A program made the position numbers and the translations under genes. This document shows positions 17,697 to 27,058 of a stretch of DNA of 64,000 bases, piece by piece. The notes under the pieces were generated by a model. It was not told the origin of the DNA and searched no databases. It saw nothing but the letters and a program-made list of their open reading frames with translations. Every line of letters begins with the position of its first letter. The stretch's first letter is position 1. Origin of the DNA: 66-474 sp044464225 (lineage in GTDB: Bacteria > Pseudomonadota > Gammaproteobacteria > Xanthomonadales > Rhodanobacteraceae); NCBI GenBank assembly GCA_044464225.1, contig JBIQLN010000007.1, positions 62,001 to 126,000 on the forward strand, in the 5' to 3' direction.

Positions 17697-18061
17697 TTAT
17701 TTCGAACCCATCACGAACTGATTCCCTCCGGATCCTTGAAGATCGTGTACGTCCCTCACGGCTGGGCCTTCGGCTCGTGCAGGAATTCCACCCCGCGTTG
17801 CTTCAACTGCCGGTAGGTCGCTTCCACGTCGTCGCAGCCGAACGAACCATTGAAGAACGTCCCGATGCGATCCTCCTGGCCCTCAGGCGTGAACAGCACC
17901 AGGCGCGTTTCCGCGTTGCCGACCCGCAGCTCGATCCAGCGCTGCGTCTCGCCCATCGGTTGATCGGTCACCACGCGAAAGCCGAATTTTTCGGTCCAGA
18001 ACTCGAGCGCACGTGCTTGGTCGCGGGTCGGGACGCCAACGAACTTGAGGTGGGTGATCAT
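17697..18061 (-). pseudogene. Glyoxalase/VOC-family gene with broken 3' end
   Basis: The frame from the ATG at 18061 encodes 101 residues of a VOC protein (MITHLKFVGVPTRDQARALEFW, RWIELRVG, ETRLVLFTPEG, GSFGCDDVEATYRQLKQRGV) and stops at TGA 17756-17758. The family normally goes on with W-G-x-Y-x-x-F-x-D-P-x-G-N. Just past the stop the DNA still encodes GTYTIFKDPEG, and after one missing base (near 17729) the next frame gives NQFVMGSK and a TAA at 17697. So the Trp codon has become TGA and a base has been lost. The 101-residue product lacks the last beta strands and a likely metal-ligand region, so it is probably inactive. Confidence 0.8.
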
Positions 18062-18145
18062 TGGTCGATCCGGGAAGTTGGGAGGGCCTACTCTGGCACG
18101 CCGTCGGCGCCTGCTGTATCAGCATCAGCTATAGTGTTCATTACC

Positions 18146-18448
18146 ATGGCAGACCTGCCGCTCGATCGTTACGTCATCGACGTGCTGATGCCCGACCTGG
18201 TCGGGCACGACCGCTCGGCGTCCGGCTTCCTGGTGTACCTGTACCTGTGGCGGCAGAGCCACGGCCGCGGGCACGCGACCATCGAAGCCAGTTACCAGAC
18301 CATTGCCGACGACATCGGCCTGTCGAAGACCGCCGTGCAAACCGCCGTCGCGCGGCTCAAGCGCCGGCGCCTCGTGAGCAGCGAGCTTCGCCACGCTACC
18401 GCGACGCCCGTTTACCGCATCCTGCGGCCTTGGGCCAGCAAACTTTAG
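18146..18448 (+). CDS. Small winged-helix DNA-binding protein
   Basis: 100-residue protein with a helix-turn-helix: YQTIADDIGLSKTAVQTAVARLKRRRLV (residues ~50-77) fits a GntR/replication-initiator-type winged helix. No ligand domain is present. The ATG at 18146 has no Shine-Dalgarno; a TATAGT hexamer at 18130-18135 would place transcription start almost on the ATG, so a leaderless mRNA is possible. It stands at the left edge of the type I restriction locus and might regulate it, but nothing in the sequence shows this. Confidence 0.7.
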   Translation: MADLPLDRYVIDVLMPDLVGHDRSASGFLVYLYLWRQSHGRGHATIEASYQTIADDIGLSKTAVQTAVARLKRRRLVSSELRHATATPVYRILRPWASKL

Positions 18449-18778
18449 GCGTGCCCATGCACCTCGCCAAGGCCGGAGCTCAGTTCTTCGCTTCCGTCGC
18501 TCCGGCGAGGAGGCCGCCTTGTTCGTTTCCTTGGGGTCATGCCGGCATTTCGGGACCAAGCGCCTTTGCTGCTCCACCTTGGCTAATGCTGCTGCATTCG
18601 TTACGCTGGCGCGGGAATTGCCACGCCTAGCGTGCGAACAGGGGGACATTACACGGAGCGTTGATACGCGGGGCCGGCTCGCTCGTGGCCGATTCGCTCG
18701 ACGTATGTCCGCGGAATCCCCAACGCGTTTTGGTCATGGCCAGGAGCACTCCTGTCTTTGAAATATTTGGAGAATCGG
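18449..18778. other. 330-base gap before hsdM without a recognised gene
   Basis: No open frame here resembles a known family on either strand. The stretch AACAGGGGGACATTACACG (near 18640) looks like sequence often seen at the edges of small mobile elements, which is a weak impression only. The last bases hold the GGAG ribosome-binding site of hsdM. The gap may be the left junction of the restriction island. Confidence 0.4.
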
Positions 18779-20980
18779 GTGAATCAGCAGTTGCACGAAG
18801 AACTCAAAAGCAAGATTTGGGAAATCGCCAATCGCTTGCGCGGGCCTTACCGCCCACCGCAATACCGACTGGTGATGCTGCCGCTGGTGGTGTTGCGCCG
18901 ACTCGATTGCGTGCTTGAGCCGACCAAGAACAAGGTGCTCAAGGAGTACGCGAAACTTCAAGCCAAGAAGGTGCCGCAGGAAGCCATGGTGCGCATGCTC
19001 ACGCGTGCGGCCGACGCCAAGCGCAAACAACCGCTGTACAACGTCAGTCCTTTCACCTTCGCGAAGTTGCTGGACGATGCGGAGAACATCGCACCAAATC
19101 TCGTGGCCTACATCAGCGGCTTCTCCGAATCCGCGCGCAGCATCTTCGAGAAGTTCGGCTTTGCCGAACAAATCGAGAAGCTCGATGCCAGCAACCGCCT
19201 GTTCACGGTGGTCAAGGCGATGGCCGCGTTGGACCTGCATCCGGACCGCATCGACAACCTGCAAATGGGTTACCTGTTCGAACACCTGATCATGCGCTTC
19301 AACGAGCAGGCGAACGAAGAGGCGGGCGACCACTTCACCCCACGTGAGGTGATCCGCCTGATGGCCAGCCTGGTCTATACCGGCGAAACTGACGTCTACA
19401 CGCCGGGCATCTACCGCACCATTTACGATCCGGCCTGCGGTACCGGCGGCATGTTGTCGGAATCTGAAAAGTTCATCATTGGGCAGAACGAAAGTGCCAA
19501 CCTGGAGCTGTTCGGCCAGGACTACAACCCTGAATCCTGGGCCATCTGCTGCTCGGACATGCTGATCAAGGACGAGCAGATCGGCAACATCGTGCTAGGC
19601 GATACGCTGGGCGACGGCAAGACCCGTGATGGCTTCGAGGGCCGGCAGTTCCACTACTTGTTGGCCAACCCGCCATTCGGCGTCGAATGGAAGGACCAGA
19701 AAACGGTTGTGGAGAACGAAGCCAAGACGCTAGGCTTCAACGGCCGCTTCGGCGCCGGCACGCCAGCCATCAACGATGGTTCGCTGCTGTTCCTGCAGCA
19801 CATGATCTCCAAGATGCACCCCTCCCCGGAAAACGGCGGGGAAGGATCGAAAATCGCCATCGTCTTCAACGGATCGCCGCTGTTTTCCGGTGATGCCGGC
19901 TCCGGCCCGTCCAATATCCGCCGCTGGATCATCGAAAACGACTGGCTGGACGCCATCGTCGCCATGCCCGACCAGTTGTTCTACAACACTGGCATCTATA
20001 CCTACATCTGGCTGGTCAGCAATCGCAAACCCGAGCAGCGGCGCGGCAAGGTGCAACTGATCGATGGCACCCGCTTTTTCCAGCGCATGAAGAAGAGCCT
20101 CAACAACAAGCGCCACGAAATCAGCGACGATCAGATCGCACAACTAACGCGCATCTACGGCAACTATACCGACGGGGAAACCGCAGAGGTCGTGATCGAC
20201 GGAAAAGTCGAAACGCGTGTCGTTTCGCGCATTTTCGACAATCGCGAATTCGGTTTTCTGAAGATAACGGTGGAGCGTCCGCTGCGCATGAATTTCGCTG
20301 CCATGCCCGAGCGCATTGCACGGCTGGACGAACAGAGCGCTTTTGCCAACCTTGCTGTCTCCAAGAAGCGCAAGGACAAGTCGCAAATGGCAAACGAAGT
20401 GGCCGAGGGTGAGCGACTGCAGCAAGCCGTCCGCAACCTGCTGGCCAGCCTTGAACCCAAAGGCAAATACATGGACCGAGCTGTGTTCGACGCCGACCTA
20501 GCCAAGGCCGCCAAGAAGGCAAAGCTCAAACTTACCGCACCGATCAAAAAAGCCATCTTCGCCGCGCTGGGCGAGCGCGATGCAGATGCGGACATCTGCC
20601 GCGACAGCAACGGCCAGCCGGAGCCCGACAGCGAACTTCGCGATACCGAGAACGTCCCGTTGCCTACGCACTTCGATGTGCCGCAGGGATTCGTCATGAA
20701 GCCCGGTATGGCACTGCCTATGGACTTCGGCCCCGACAAGCCCAACGATGCGCTGAACAGGGCGATGCGTCCAGCCATCGAGGCCTACATGCAGGCCGAA
20801 GTGCTGCCGCACGTGCCCGACGCTTGGGTGGATTACAGCAAGACCAAGGTCGGCTATGAAATCCCGATCAACCGGCACTTCTACGTGTACAAGCCGCCGC
20901 GTGCGCTCACGGACATCGAGCGGGATATCCAAGAGCTGGAAGGGAAGATTGCCGGATTATTGAACGGACTGGTCGGATGA
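18779..20980 (+). CDS. hsdM: Type I restriction-modification methyltransferase subunit
   Basis: N6-adenine methyltransferase subunit, 733 residues, that with HsdS modifies the host target and with HsdR forms the full enzyme. N-terminal HsdM helices (IWEIANRL, LPLVVLRRLDCVLEPTK), FxGxG-type SAM motif YDPACGTGGML (D217-G224) and catalytic NPPF at 297-300. GTG at 18779 was chosen because GGAG lies six bases before it and MNQQLHEEL is the usual HsdM opening; the TTG at 18758 is less likely. It is some 200 residues longer than E. coli HsdM, with a charged C-terminal extension. Overlaps hsdS by four bases (ATGA). Confidence 0.93.
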   Translation: MNQQLHEELKSKIWEIANRLRGPYRPPQYRLVMLPLVVLRRLDCVLEPTKNKVLKEYAKLQAKKVPQEAMVRMLTRAADAKRKQPLYNVSPFTFAKLLDDAENIAPNLVAYISGFSESARSIFEKFGFAEQIEKLDASNRLFTVVKAMAALDLHPDRIDNLQMGYLFEHLIMRFNEQANEEAGDHFTPREVIRLMASLVYTGETDVYTPGIYRTIYDPACGTGGMLSESEKFIIGQNESANLELFGQDYNPESWAICCSDMLIKDEQIGNIVLGDTLGDGKTRDGFEGRQFHYLLANPPFGVEWKDQKTVVENEAKTLGFNGRFGAGTPAINDGSLLFLQHMISKMHPSPENGGEGSKIAIVFNGSPLFSGDAGSGPSNIRRWIIENDWLDAIVAMPDQLFYNTGIYTYIWLVSNRKPEQRRGKVQLIDGTRFFQRMKKSLNNKRHEISDDQIAQLTRIYGNYTDGETAEVVIDGKVETRVVSRIFDNREFGFLKITVERPLRMNFAAMPERIARLDEQSAFANLAVSKKRKDKSQMANEVAEGERLQQAVRNLLASLEPKGKYMDRAVFDADLAKAAKKAKLKLTAPIKKAIFAALGERDADADICRDSNGQPEPDSELRDTENVPLPTHFDVPQGFVMKPGMALPMDFGPDKPNDALNRAMRPAIEAYMQAEVLPHVPDAWVDYSKTKVGYEIPINRHFYVYKPPRALTDIERDIQELEGKIAGLLNGLVG

Positions 20981-22248
20981 GCACTGCGTTAGAAAGACAA
21001 TGGCTGGCGGAACTGCCTAGGCATTGGCGAGCAAAACGCGCGGATTTTCTATGCGACCAGTACCGTATTACCGTCGACCCTGGTGCATACGGTGACCGCC
21101 TTGTGGCGCATTACTCAATCCCACAGGTACAGGAAACGGGCGGGCCACTTTTAGAGCCCGCAAGTGACATCGACAGTACAAAACTGCTCATAACTGCACC
21201 AACGCTTCTGGTATCGAAGCTCAATCCTCGCAAGAGCACAATTTGTGTTGCCGAGCCGATTGATGGATACCCAACGCTTGCTTCAGGAGAGTTCGTTGCA
21301 ATCAAGTCTGACAAGATTGACCAGCGATATGCTTATTATCTGTGGTCCAGCGAGAAGGTTACAGCTCGTCTTTCTGCGCTCGTTCAGTCGGCTACACGTT
21401 CCCATCAACGCATCAACCCGGCAGACATTACGAAGCTTCCTTGGAAATGGCCATCGCTTGAAGTCCAACGTCGTATCGCACGATTTCTGGACGAAAAGAC
21501 GGCTCGCGTCGATGCGCTTGTCGAAAAAAAGCGTGCGCTGCTCGACCGACTGGCGGAAAAGCGTCAGGCACTCATCACCCGCGCCGTCACCAAAGGCCTC
21601 GACTCCAACGCACCGATGAAAGACAGCGGCATCGACTGGCTAGGCGAGGTACCGGCGCATTGGGGGCTTGTCCCATTCAAGTGGCGCTGTCGGATTCAGA
21701 GCGGCCAGGTTGACCCGACTGACCCCACGTACGCGGACATGCCTCTGATCGCTCCGGATCATATTGAAAGTGCGAGTGGGAGACTTCTTGGGGTGACCTC
21801 TGCCGAGGAACAGGGGGCCATTAGTGGAAAATATCTGTGCCCTGAGGGTTCGGTCCTTTATTCAAAGATACGCCCCGCATTGCGAAAGGTTGCGTTGTTC
21901 GATGGCCAGTGCCTTTGCAGTGCTGATATGTACGCGATCGACCCCGGGTCCCATTTTGATCGCCGGTTTCTATTTTATTTCTTGCTTACAGATGCGTTCA
22001 CTTCGTACGCGGAACTTGAGTCAATGCGCGTGGCGATGCCCAAGGTCAATCGAGAGGCGATAGGTTCATTTCTCCTGCCGATGCCGAAGTTGACAGAGCA
22101 ACGAGAAATCGCGGCGCATTGTGCGAGCATGGATACAGCGATACGCAAGGCTGTGGATGCGGTGCTAAAAAGTGTGGCAAGACTTACCGAATACCGTAGC
22201 GCCTTGATCGCGGCCTCCGTCACTGGAAACATGGAGGGATTGCAGTGA
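20977..22248 (+). CDS. hsdS: Type I restriction-modification specificity subunit
   Basis: DNA-recognition subunit of 423 residues with the expected two-fold layout. TRD1 (residues ~1-160) is followed by a conserved helical spacer (LEVQRRIARFLDEKTARVDALVEKKRALLDRL), a linker with GIDWLGEVPAHW, TRD2 (~220-370) and a second helix (LTEQREIAAHCASMDTAI...LTEYRSALIAASVTG). TRD1 and TRD2 differ, so the target should be bipartite and asymmetric. Base composition of the TRD parts is lower in GC than flanking genes, as is usual for exchangeable specificity domains. Coupled to genes on both sides by 4-base overlaps. Confidence 0.92.
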   Translation: MSTALERQWLAELPRHWRAKRADFLCDQYRITVDPGAYGDRLVAHYSIPQVQETGGPLLEPASDIDSTKLLITAPTLLVSKLNPRKSTICVAEPIDGYPTLASGEFVAIKSDKIDQRYAYYLWSSEKVTARLSALVQSATRSHQRINPADITKLPWKWPSLEVQRRIARFLDEKTARVDALVEKKRALLDRLAEKRQALITRAVTKGLDSNAPMKDSGIDWLGEVPAHWGLVPFKWRCRIQSGQVDPTDPTYADMPLIAPDHIESASGRLLGVTSAEEQGAISGKYLCPEGSVLYSKIRPALRKVALFDGQCLCSADMYAIDPGSHFDRRFLFYFLLTDAFTSYAELESMRVAMPKVNREAIGSFLLPMPKLTEQREIAAHCASMDTAIRKAVDAVLKSVARLTEYRSALIAASVTGNMEGLQ

Positions 22249-22856
22249 CATTGCCCGCCTCGACATACTTCGAGCACCTCAAGGCGTACGTCAATAATGA
22301 TTACATCATCGACGATGGCGCGGCCGGAAAGGTAACGCTGGTCGAAACCTACTTTCGTGCCCAGGACACCAAGCCGAAAAAGCGCAAGATCGAACTCAAG
22401 TTTCCGAGCCTCGGGCTGGCGTTCAAGCTCGATCACGACGACTTCGAGACCTCCAAAGACAAATCAAAGCCACCATTGTTCCACTTCCTCGATGACACTG
22501 GCAAGGCTTGGTCAAAGCGCTGCGATTTTGTGGTGTTCTGGGTGTGTCGCAAAACGTTTCGTGCGGACTGCATCGAGTTCAAGTCCAAGAGCTTGGCCAA
22601 AGACAAGATCGTTCCCCAGCTGAAAGCGGGAGAATGCTGGTGCCGAAGTCTGAAGGGCACCATTGAAAACTACACGGGCGACAAGCGGCGAATTATTGTC
22701 CGCAAATTTGTATTCGGCGAGAACGATCGGCCGGAACAATATTTGGCGCCGGACCGCCAGCTCAGGGCGGACCCATCGGTCCGTTACTACCACTTCGACG
22801 AGGTCAATGGTCGATCGCTTGAAGAGTTGGAGAATCCCTCCGTTCTGGAGATTTGA
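22245..22856 (+). CDS. Unknown PD-(D/E)XK-like protein encoded between hsdS and hsdR
   Basis: 203 residues, no family recognised. The GTG at 22245 overlaps the hsdS stop (GTGA) and hsdR starts four bases after its stop, so it is a real operon member. The central part reads CDFVVFWVCRKTFRADCIEFKSKSLAKDKIVPQL: D94, then E111-x-K113 seventeen residues on, then a helix with Q125. This order is the core of PD-(D/E)XK nucleases. The N-terminal third is rich in charged residues (DTKPKKRKIELKFP). It could be a nuclease, an HsdR-assisting subunit or an inactive nuclease-fold protein; a role in restriction is inferred from position. Confidence 0.7.
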   Translation: MTLPASTYFEHLKAYVNNDYIIDDGAAGKVTLVETYFRAQDTKPKKRKIELKFPSLGLAFKLDHDDFETSKDKSKPPLFHFLDDTGKAWSKRCDFVVFWVCRKTFRADCIEFKSKSLAKDKIVPQLKAGECWCRSLKGTIENYTGDKRRIIVRKFVFGENDRPEQYLAPDRQLRADPSVRYYHFDEVNGRSLEELENPSVLEI

Positions 22857-22859
22857 CCG

Positions 22860-25800
22860 ATGCCGGCCTTTACCGAAACTGCGTTCGAGAGCGCCATTGA
22901 ACAGGGCCTGGTCGCAGCTGGCGGCTACCGGAAGCGCTACGCCACAGATTACGACGAAGCGCTGGCTCTGTTTCCGGATGACGTGATCGGCTTTATCCAG
23001 GACAGTCAGCCGAAACGCTGGGAACAACTGGAAACACTGCTGGCCGACAAGACTCACGCGACGGTTCTGGACAGTCTGGCCAAGGAGCTTGCGACGAAGG
23101 GCACGCTGCATGTGCTGCGTCACGGCTTCAAGTGCTACGGCAAGTCGCTGCGGTTGGCCTATTTCCGACCCAATTCGGGACTGAACCCGGATGGCGCAGC
23201 GCAGTACGCGCACAACCGGTTGAGCATTACACGCCAGGTGGCGTTTACATCGGTATTGAAGCGGCCTGATGGCAAGCCGCGGCGTTGCATCATAGACGTC
23301 ACGCTGGCGGTAAATGGCTTGCCGGTGGCGACGGCGGAGTTGAAGAACCCGCTGACCGGCCAGCGCGCCGCTGACGCGGTGGCGCAGTACCAGCGTGATC
23401 GAGACGGGCGAGACCTGCTGTTCGCGTTCAAACAGCGCGCGTTGGTGCATTTCGCCGTGGACCCGGACGAAGTGTGGATGACCACGCGACTGAAAGGTCG
23501 CGAGACGGTATTCCTGCCGTTCAATCGTGGCTATGAGCACGGCGCAGGCAACCCACCGGTGCCCGGCAACTGGAAGACCCACTATTTGTGGGACGAGGTG
23601 CTGCAGGCCGACAGTCTGCTCGACATTTTGCAGCGCTTCATGCACCTGGAAGTGAAGGAGAAGAAGGTCAGCAGCGACAAGGGTGCGCGTACTATCCGCA
23701 AGGAGTCCATGATCTTTCCGCGCTACCACCAGCTCGACGCGGTGCGCAAGCTGACGGCGCATGCACGGGTCCACGGTTCTGGCCGCAACTATTTGGTGCA
23801 GCATTCGGCGGGTTCGGGCAAATCCAATTCCATTGCCTGGCTTGCCCACCGGCTGGCCAGTCTGCATGACGCTCGGGACGTCAAGGTGTTCCATTCGGTG
23901 GTGGTGGTGACTGACCGCCGCGTGCTGGATCAACAACTGCAAGCCACCATCTATCAGTTCGAGCACAAGACTGGTGTGGTCGAAAAGATTGACGAGAACA
24001 CCCAGCAGTTGGCACGCGCGCTGTCGCAGGGCACGCCGATCATCATCACCACCATCCAGAAATTCCCATTCATCGCCCAGGCGCTATCCACGCTGGAGAA
24101 GAAAGGCGAAGGCGTGGCCGTGGATACTGCCGGCAAGCGATTCGCGGTGATCGTGGACGAGGCACATTCTTCGCAAAGTGGTGAAACCGCCAGAACCTTG
24201 CGCGGCATGTTGAACAAGGATGGCATCGAGTCAGCGATTGCCGCCCAGCTTTCGGATGACGAAGACGATGAGATGTCGGAAGAGGCCAGAAAGGCGGTAC
24301 TGCGTGACGCGTTGCGCCGTGCCCGTCAGCCCAACCTGAGCTTCTTTGCGTTCACCGCCACGCCCAAGTTCAAAACGCTGGTGCTGTTCGATGAGCCGGG
24401 TCCGTCCGGCACCGCGCCGTTCCATGAATACTCGATGCGCCAGGCCATTGAGGAAGGCTTCATCATGGACGTGCTGGATAATTTCACCACTTACAAGCGC
24501 TTCTACGGTCTGGTCAAGCAGGCCGAGAACGATCCCGAGGTGCCCCGCAGGAAAGCTGCCAAGGCGCTGGCGCGCTACATGGAGCTGCACGCTGTCAACA
24601 TCGAGCAAGTGGTGTCAGTGATCGTGGAACACTTCCGGCTGCATGTAATGCAGGAAATCGGTGGCCGCGCCAAGGCGATGGTGGTGACCGGCTCGCGGCT
24701 GGCGGCGGTGAAATACAAGCTCGCTTTTGACAAGTACGTCCGAGAGCGAGGATATAGCGGCATCCGATCGCTGGTGGCGTTCTCCGGGACAGTGGAGGAT
24801 CCGGACGATCCGGGTTCAGCCTATACCGAGGTGGCCATGAACGAAGGTCTGGCCGAGAGCGAACTCCCGGAGGCCTTCGAGCGCGATGATTATCGCGTGC
24901 TGTTGGTGGCGGAGAAATATCAAACCGGATTTGACCAGCCGTTGTTGCAGACCATGTATGTGGTCAAGAAGCTGGCGGGTGTGCAGGCGGTACAGACGCT
25001 TTCACGCCTTAACCGTGTGGCACCCGGAAAAGCGCGAACCTTCGTCCTCGATTTCGTCAACGACGAAGACGAGATTTACAAGGCATTCAAGCCTTACTAC
25101 GAGTCTACGCCGATAGGCGAGAATGCCAGTCCGCAGCGCCTCAATGCGCTGCAGCACCAGTTGCTGGAGTGGGCGATCTTCTCACCAGCGGATGTGGGCG
25201 CCTTTGCAGTGGTTTGGTACAAGGGTCGCCGCGAACAGTCGCCGGCTGATCATCGCCAGATAAACGCGGTGCTGGATGGTGTTGTGCAACGCTTCGGTCA
25301 ACGTGACGAGGAGGATCGGGAGGCGTTCCGCGCGCAACTCACCGCGTTTCGTAATCTCTATGCATTCCTGTCGCAGATCATTCCCTATCAGGACAGCGAA
25401 CTCGAGAAGTTCTATACCTTCGTCCGCAATCTGATCAGCAAGCTGCCGCCACCCGGAGATGGCCGTGCATTCACGTTGGATGACGAAGTGGCGCTGCGTT
25501 TTTACCGCTTGCAACAGATGACTGATGGCTCGATCGATCTGGAAAAGGGCTATGCCTACCCGTTGAAAGGGCCAACCGATGTTGGCACCGGCGGTGTCAA
25601 GGATGAGGAGGTGCCGCTTTCGACCCTCGTAGACAAGCTCAACGACCGATTTGGCACAGATTTCACACAAGCCGACCAGCTTTTCTTTGATCAAATACGC
25701 GTGTCAGCCGAAGAGAACGAGAAGATCGTCGAAGCCGCCAAGGCAAACAACCTTTCCAACTTTTCAGCATTTCTCGAGAAAGCACTGGATGAGTTGTTCA

Positions 25801-25961
25801 TTGATCGCATGGAAGGCAACGAAGACATCTTCTCCCGCGTAATGACCGACAAGGCGTTCCGCAACGCGGCCCAGGAGCATCTTGCGCGAGAGATATTTGA
25901 GCGCGTGCGCGGGGCTGACGAGAAGACGAGCAGTGGGCCCGTTCTGACGACGAGCGACTGA
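22860..25961 (+). CDS. hsdR: Type I restriction endonuclease subunit
   Basis: ATP-driven translocase/nuclease of 1033 residues that cuts unmodified DNA far from the HsdS target. N-terminal PD-(D/E)XK nuclease: D146 (CIIDVTLAVNG), E160-x-K162 (ATAELKNP) and Q176-Y177. Superfamily 2 motor: Walker A HSAGSGKSNS (K321), DEAH box at 433-436, FTATPK (motif III), then the second RecA-like lobe with KYQTGFDQPLLQTMYV and QTLSRLNRVAPGK (motifs V/VI). A helical C-terminal part binds the methylase core. The ATG at 22860 has GGAG nine bases upstream. No disabling change is visible, so the system looks functional. Confidence 0.95.
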   Translation: MPAFTETAFESAIEQGLVAAGGYRKRYATDYDEALALFPDDVIGFIQDSQPKRWEQLETLLADKTHATVLDSLAKELATKGTLHVLRHGFKCYGKSLRLAYFRPNSGLNPDGAAQYAHNRLSITRQVAFTSVLKRPDGKPRRCIIDVTLAVNGLPVATAELKNPLTGQRAADAVAQYQRDRDGRDLLFAFKQRALVHFAVDPDEVWMTTRLKGRETVFLPFNRGYEHGAGNPPVPGNWKTHYLWDEVLQADSLLDILQRFMHLEVKEKKVSSDKGARTIRKESMIFPRYHQLDAVRKLTAHARVHGSGRNYLVQHSAGSGKSNSIAWLAHRLASLHDARDVKVFHSVVVVTDRRVLDQQLQATIYQFEHKTGVVEKIDENTQQLARALSQGTPIIITTIQKFPFIAQALSTLEKKGEGVAVDTAGKRFAVIVDEAHSSQSGETARTLRGMLNKDGIESAIAAQLSDDEDDEMSEEARKAVLRDALRRARQPNLSFFAFTATPKFKTLVLFDEPGPSGTAPFHEYSMRQAIEEGFIMDVLDNFTTYKRFYGLVKQAENDPEVPRRKAAKALARYMELHAVNIEQVVSVIVEHFRLHVMQEIGGRAKAMVVTGSRLAAVKYKLAFDKYVRERGYSGIRSLVAFSGTVEDPDDPGSAYTEVAMNEGLAESELPEAFERDDYRVLLVAEKYQTGFDQPLLQTMYVVKKLAGVQAVQTLSRLNRVAPGKARTFVLDFVNDEDEIYKAFKPYYESTPIGENASPQRLNALQHQLLEWAIFSPADVGAFAVVWYKGRREQSPADHRQINAVLDGVVQRFGQRDEEDREAFRAQLTAFRNLYAFLSQIIPYQDSELEKFYTFVRNLISKLPPPGDGRAFTLDDEVALRFYRLQQMTDGSIDLEKGYAYPLKGPTDVGTGGVKDEEVPLSTLVDKLNDRFGTDFTQADQLFFDQIRVSAEENEKIVEAAKANNLSNFSAFLEKALDELFIDRMEGNEDIFSRVMTDKAFRNAAQEHLAREIFERVRGADEKTSSGPVLTTSD

Positions 25962-26024
25962 GGAAGGCTGCGTAATTGGGTCGCATAGCGGTGCAGTTGG
26001 GTGCAGGGGAAGGGGGAAATATAG

Positions 26025-26954
26025 ATGAGCGATATCCAGTTGTTTCGACTTTCAAGCGGGCGCGCAACGGAACTTCCCAGTCGCGCGGCCACGGTCGAAA
26101 AGCACCTGCAAAGCTTGATCGAATCGCAGATGCAGACCTTTCTTGGCGTGCGCTTTCTAGCCAGCGAGTACGCCACTGGCAAAACCCATCGCGGACGCAT
26201 TGACTCGCTCGGCCTCGACGAGAACGACTGTCCCGTGATCATCGAGTACAAGCGTCATAGTCACGAAAATGTGATCAATCAGGGTCTGTTCTACCTGGAC
26301 TGGTTGTTGGACCACCGCGCGGAGCTTCAGTTGCTGGTGATGCAGAAGCTTGGCAGCGAGCCCGCCAACAAGATCGATTGGGCGGGTACGCGGCTGTTGT
26401 GCATTGCCGCGGACTTCACCCGTTACGACGAGCACGCGGTGCAGCAAATTCCGCGCAACGTGGAATTGATCCGCTACAAATTGTTCGGCGATGACTTGCT
26501 TTTGCTCGATCTCGTGAACGCGGTAGCCGTGAGCGACGCCACGACCGCCAAGGTCGACGCGGCCGACGTGACGTCACCGACAAAGCCGCGGAATGTAGGC
26601 AAGGACAAGACAGCCGAGGAGCAGTTGGCTGGTGCGCATCCGGAAGTTCGCGCACTGTACGAAGCTCTCGCAGGCCATCTGCTCGCTCTTGGGGATGACG
26701 TGCAGGAGAAACATCTCAAGCTGTACGTCGCGTTCCGCAGGCTGAAGAACTTTGCTTGCGTGATCCCCTATCGTGACAAGCTGCTGGTCATGCTTAAGCT
26801 CGATCCCGACACGGTCGCGCTGGAAACCGGGTTCAGTCGAGATGTTCGCAACATTGGAACTTGGGGTACCGGTGATCTCGAACTCACCCTCCGTAGCAGG
26901 GTCGATATGGAGCGTGCTTTGCCGTTGCTGGAGCGTAGTTACAACGAAAATTAG
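26025..26954 (+). CDS. DUF5655 protein with NucS/DUF91-like nuclease domain
   Basis: 309-residue protein after hsdR. The N-terminal half has a PD-(D/E)XK pattern (GRIDSLGLDENDCPVIIEYKRHSHENVINQG cut as D60, E74-x-K76, Q86), as in DUF91/NucS-type nucleases. An Asp/Thr/Lys-rich linker (~170-205) leads to a C-terminal DUF5655 module (HPEVRALYEALAGHLLALG, KNFACVIPYRDKLLVMLKLDP). Proteins of this kind often lie near restriction loci. The ATG at 26025 has AAGGGGGAAATATAG upstream, 63 bases after hsdR, so it may share the operon or have its own promoter. The nuclease role is family-based inference. Confidence 0.8.
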   Translation: MSDIQLFRLSSGRATELPSRAATVEKHLQSLIESQMQTFLGVRFLASEYATGKTHRGRIDSLGLDENDCPVIIEYKRHSHENVINQGLFYLDWLLDHRAELQLLVMQKLGSEPANKIDWAGTRLLCIAADFTRYDEHAVQQIPRNVELIRYKLFGDDLLLLDLVNAVAVSDATTAKVDAADVTSPTKPRNVGKDKTAEEQLAGAHPEVRALYEALAGHLLALGDDVQEKHLKLYVAFRRLKNFACVIPYRDKLLVMLKLDPDTVALETGFSRDVRNIGTWGTGDLELTLRSRVDMERALPLLERSYNEN

Positions 26955-27058
26955 GGACGCCGTCGAAGACTTGACTCCAACCCGCCCCACGTTTGCGCGG
27001 CTCTGGGCGAAAAGCCGAGACCAGCGGAAGACAATGGCCAGGAAGCAGCAGAGCAGCC

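Noticed and set aside
18758..18778. TTG at 18758 as the hsdM start
   Set aside because: The GTG at 18779 has a GGAG six bases before it and yields MNQQ, the usual opening of HsdM. The GGAG would lie inside the coding region if the TTG were used.
18449..18778. An insertion-sequence end or attachment site before hsdM
   Set aside because: AACAGGGGGACATTACACG looks familiar from mobile-element edges, but I found no inverted partner, target duplication, transposase or tRNA gene next to it.
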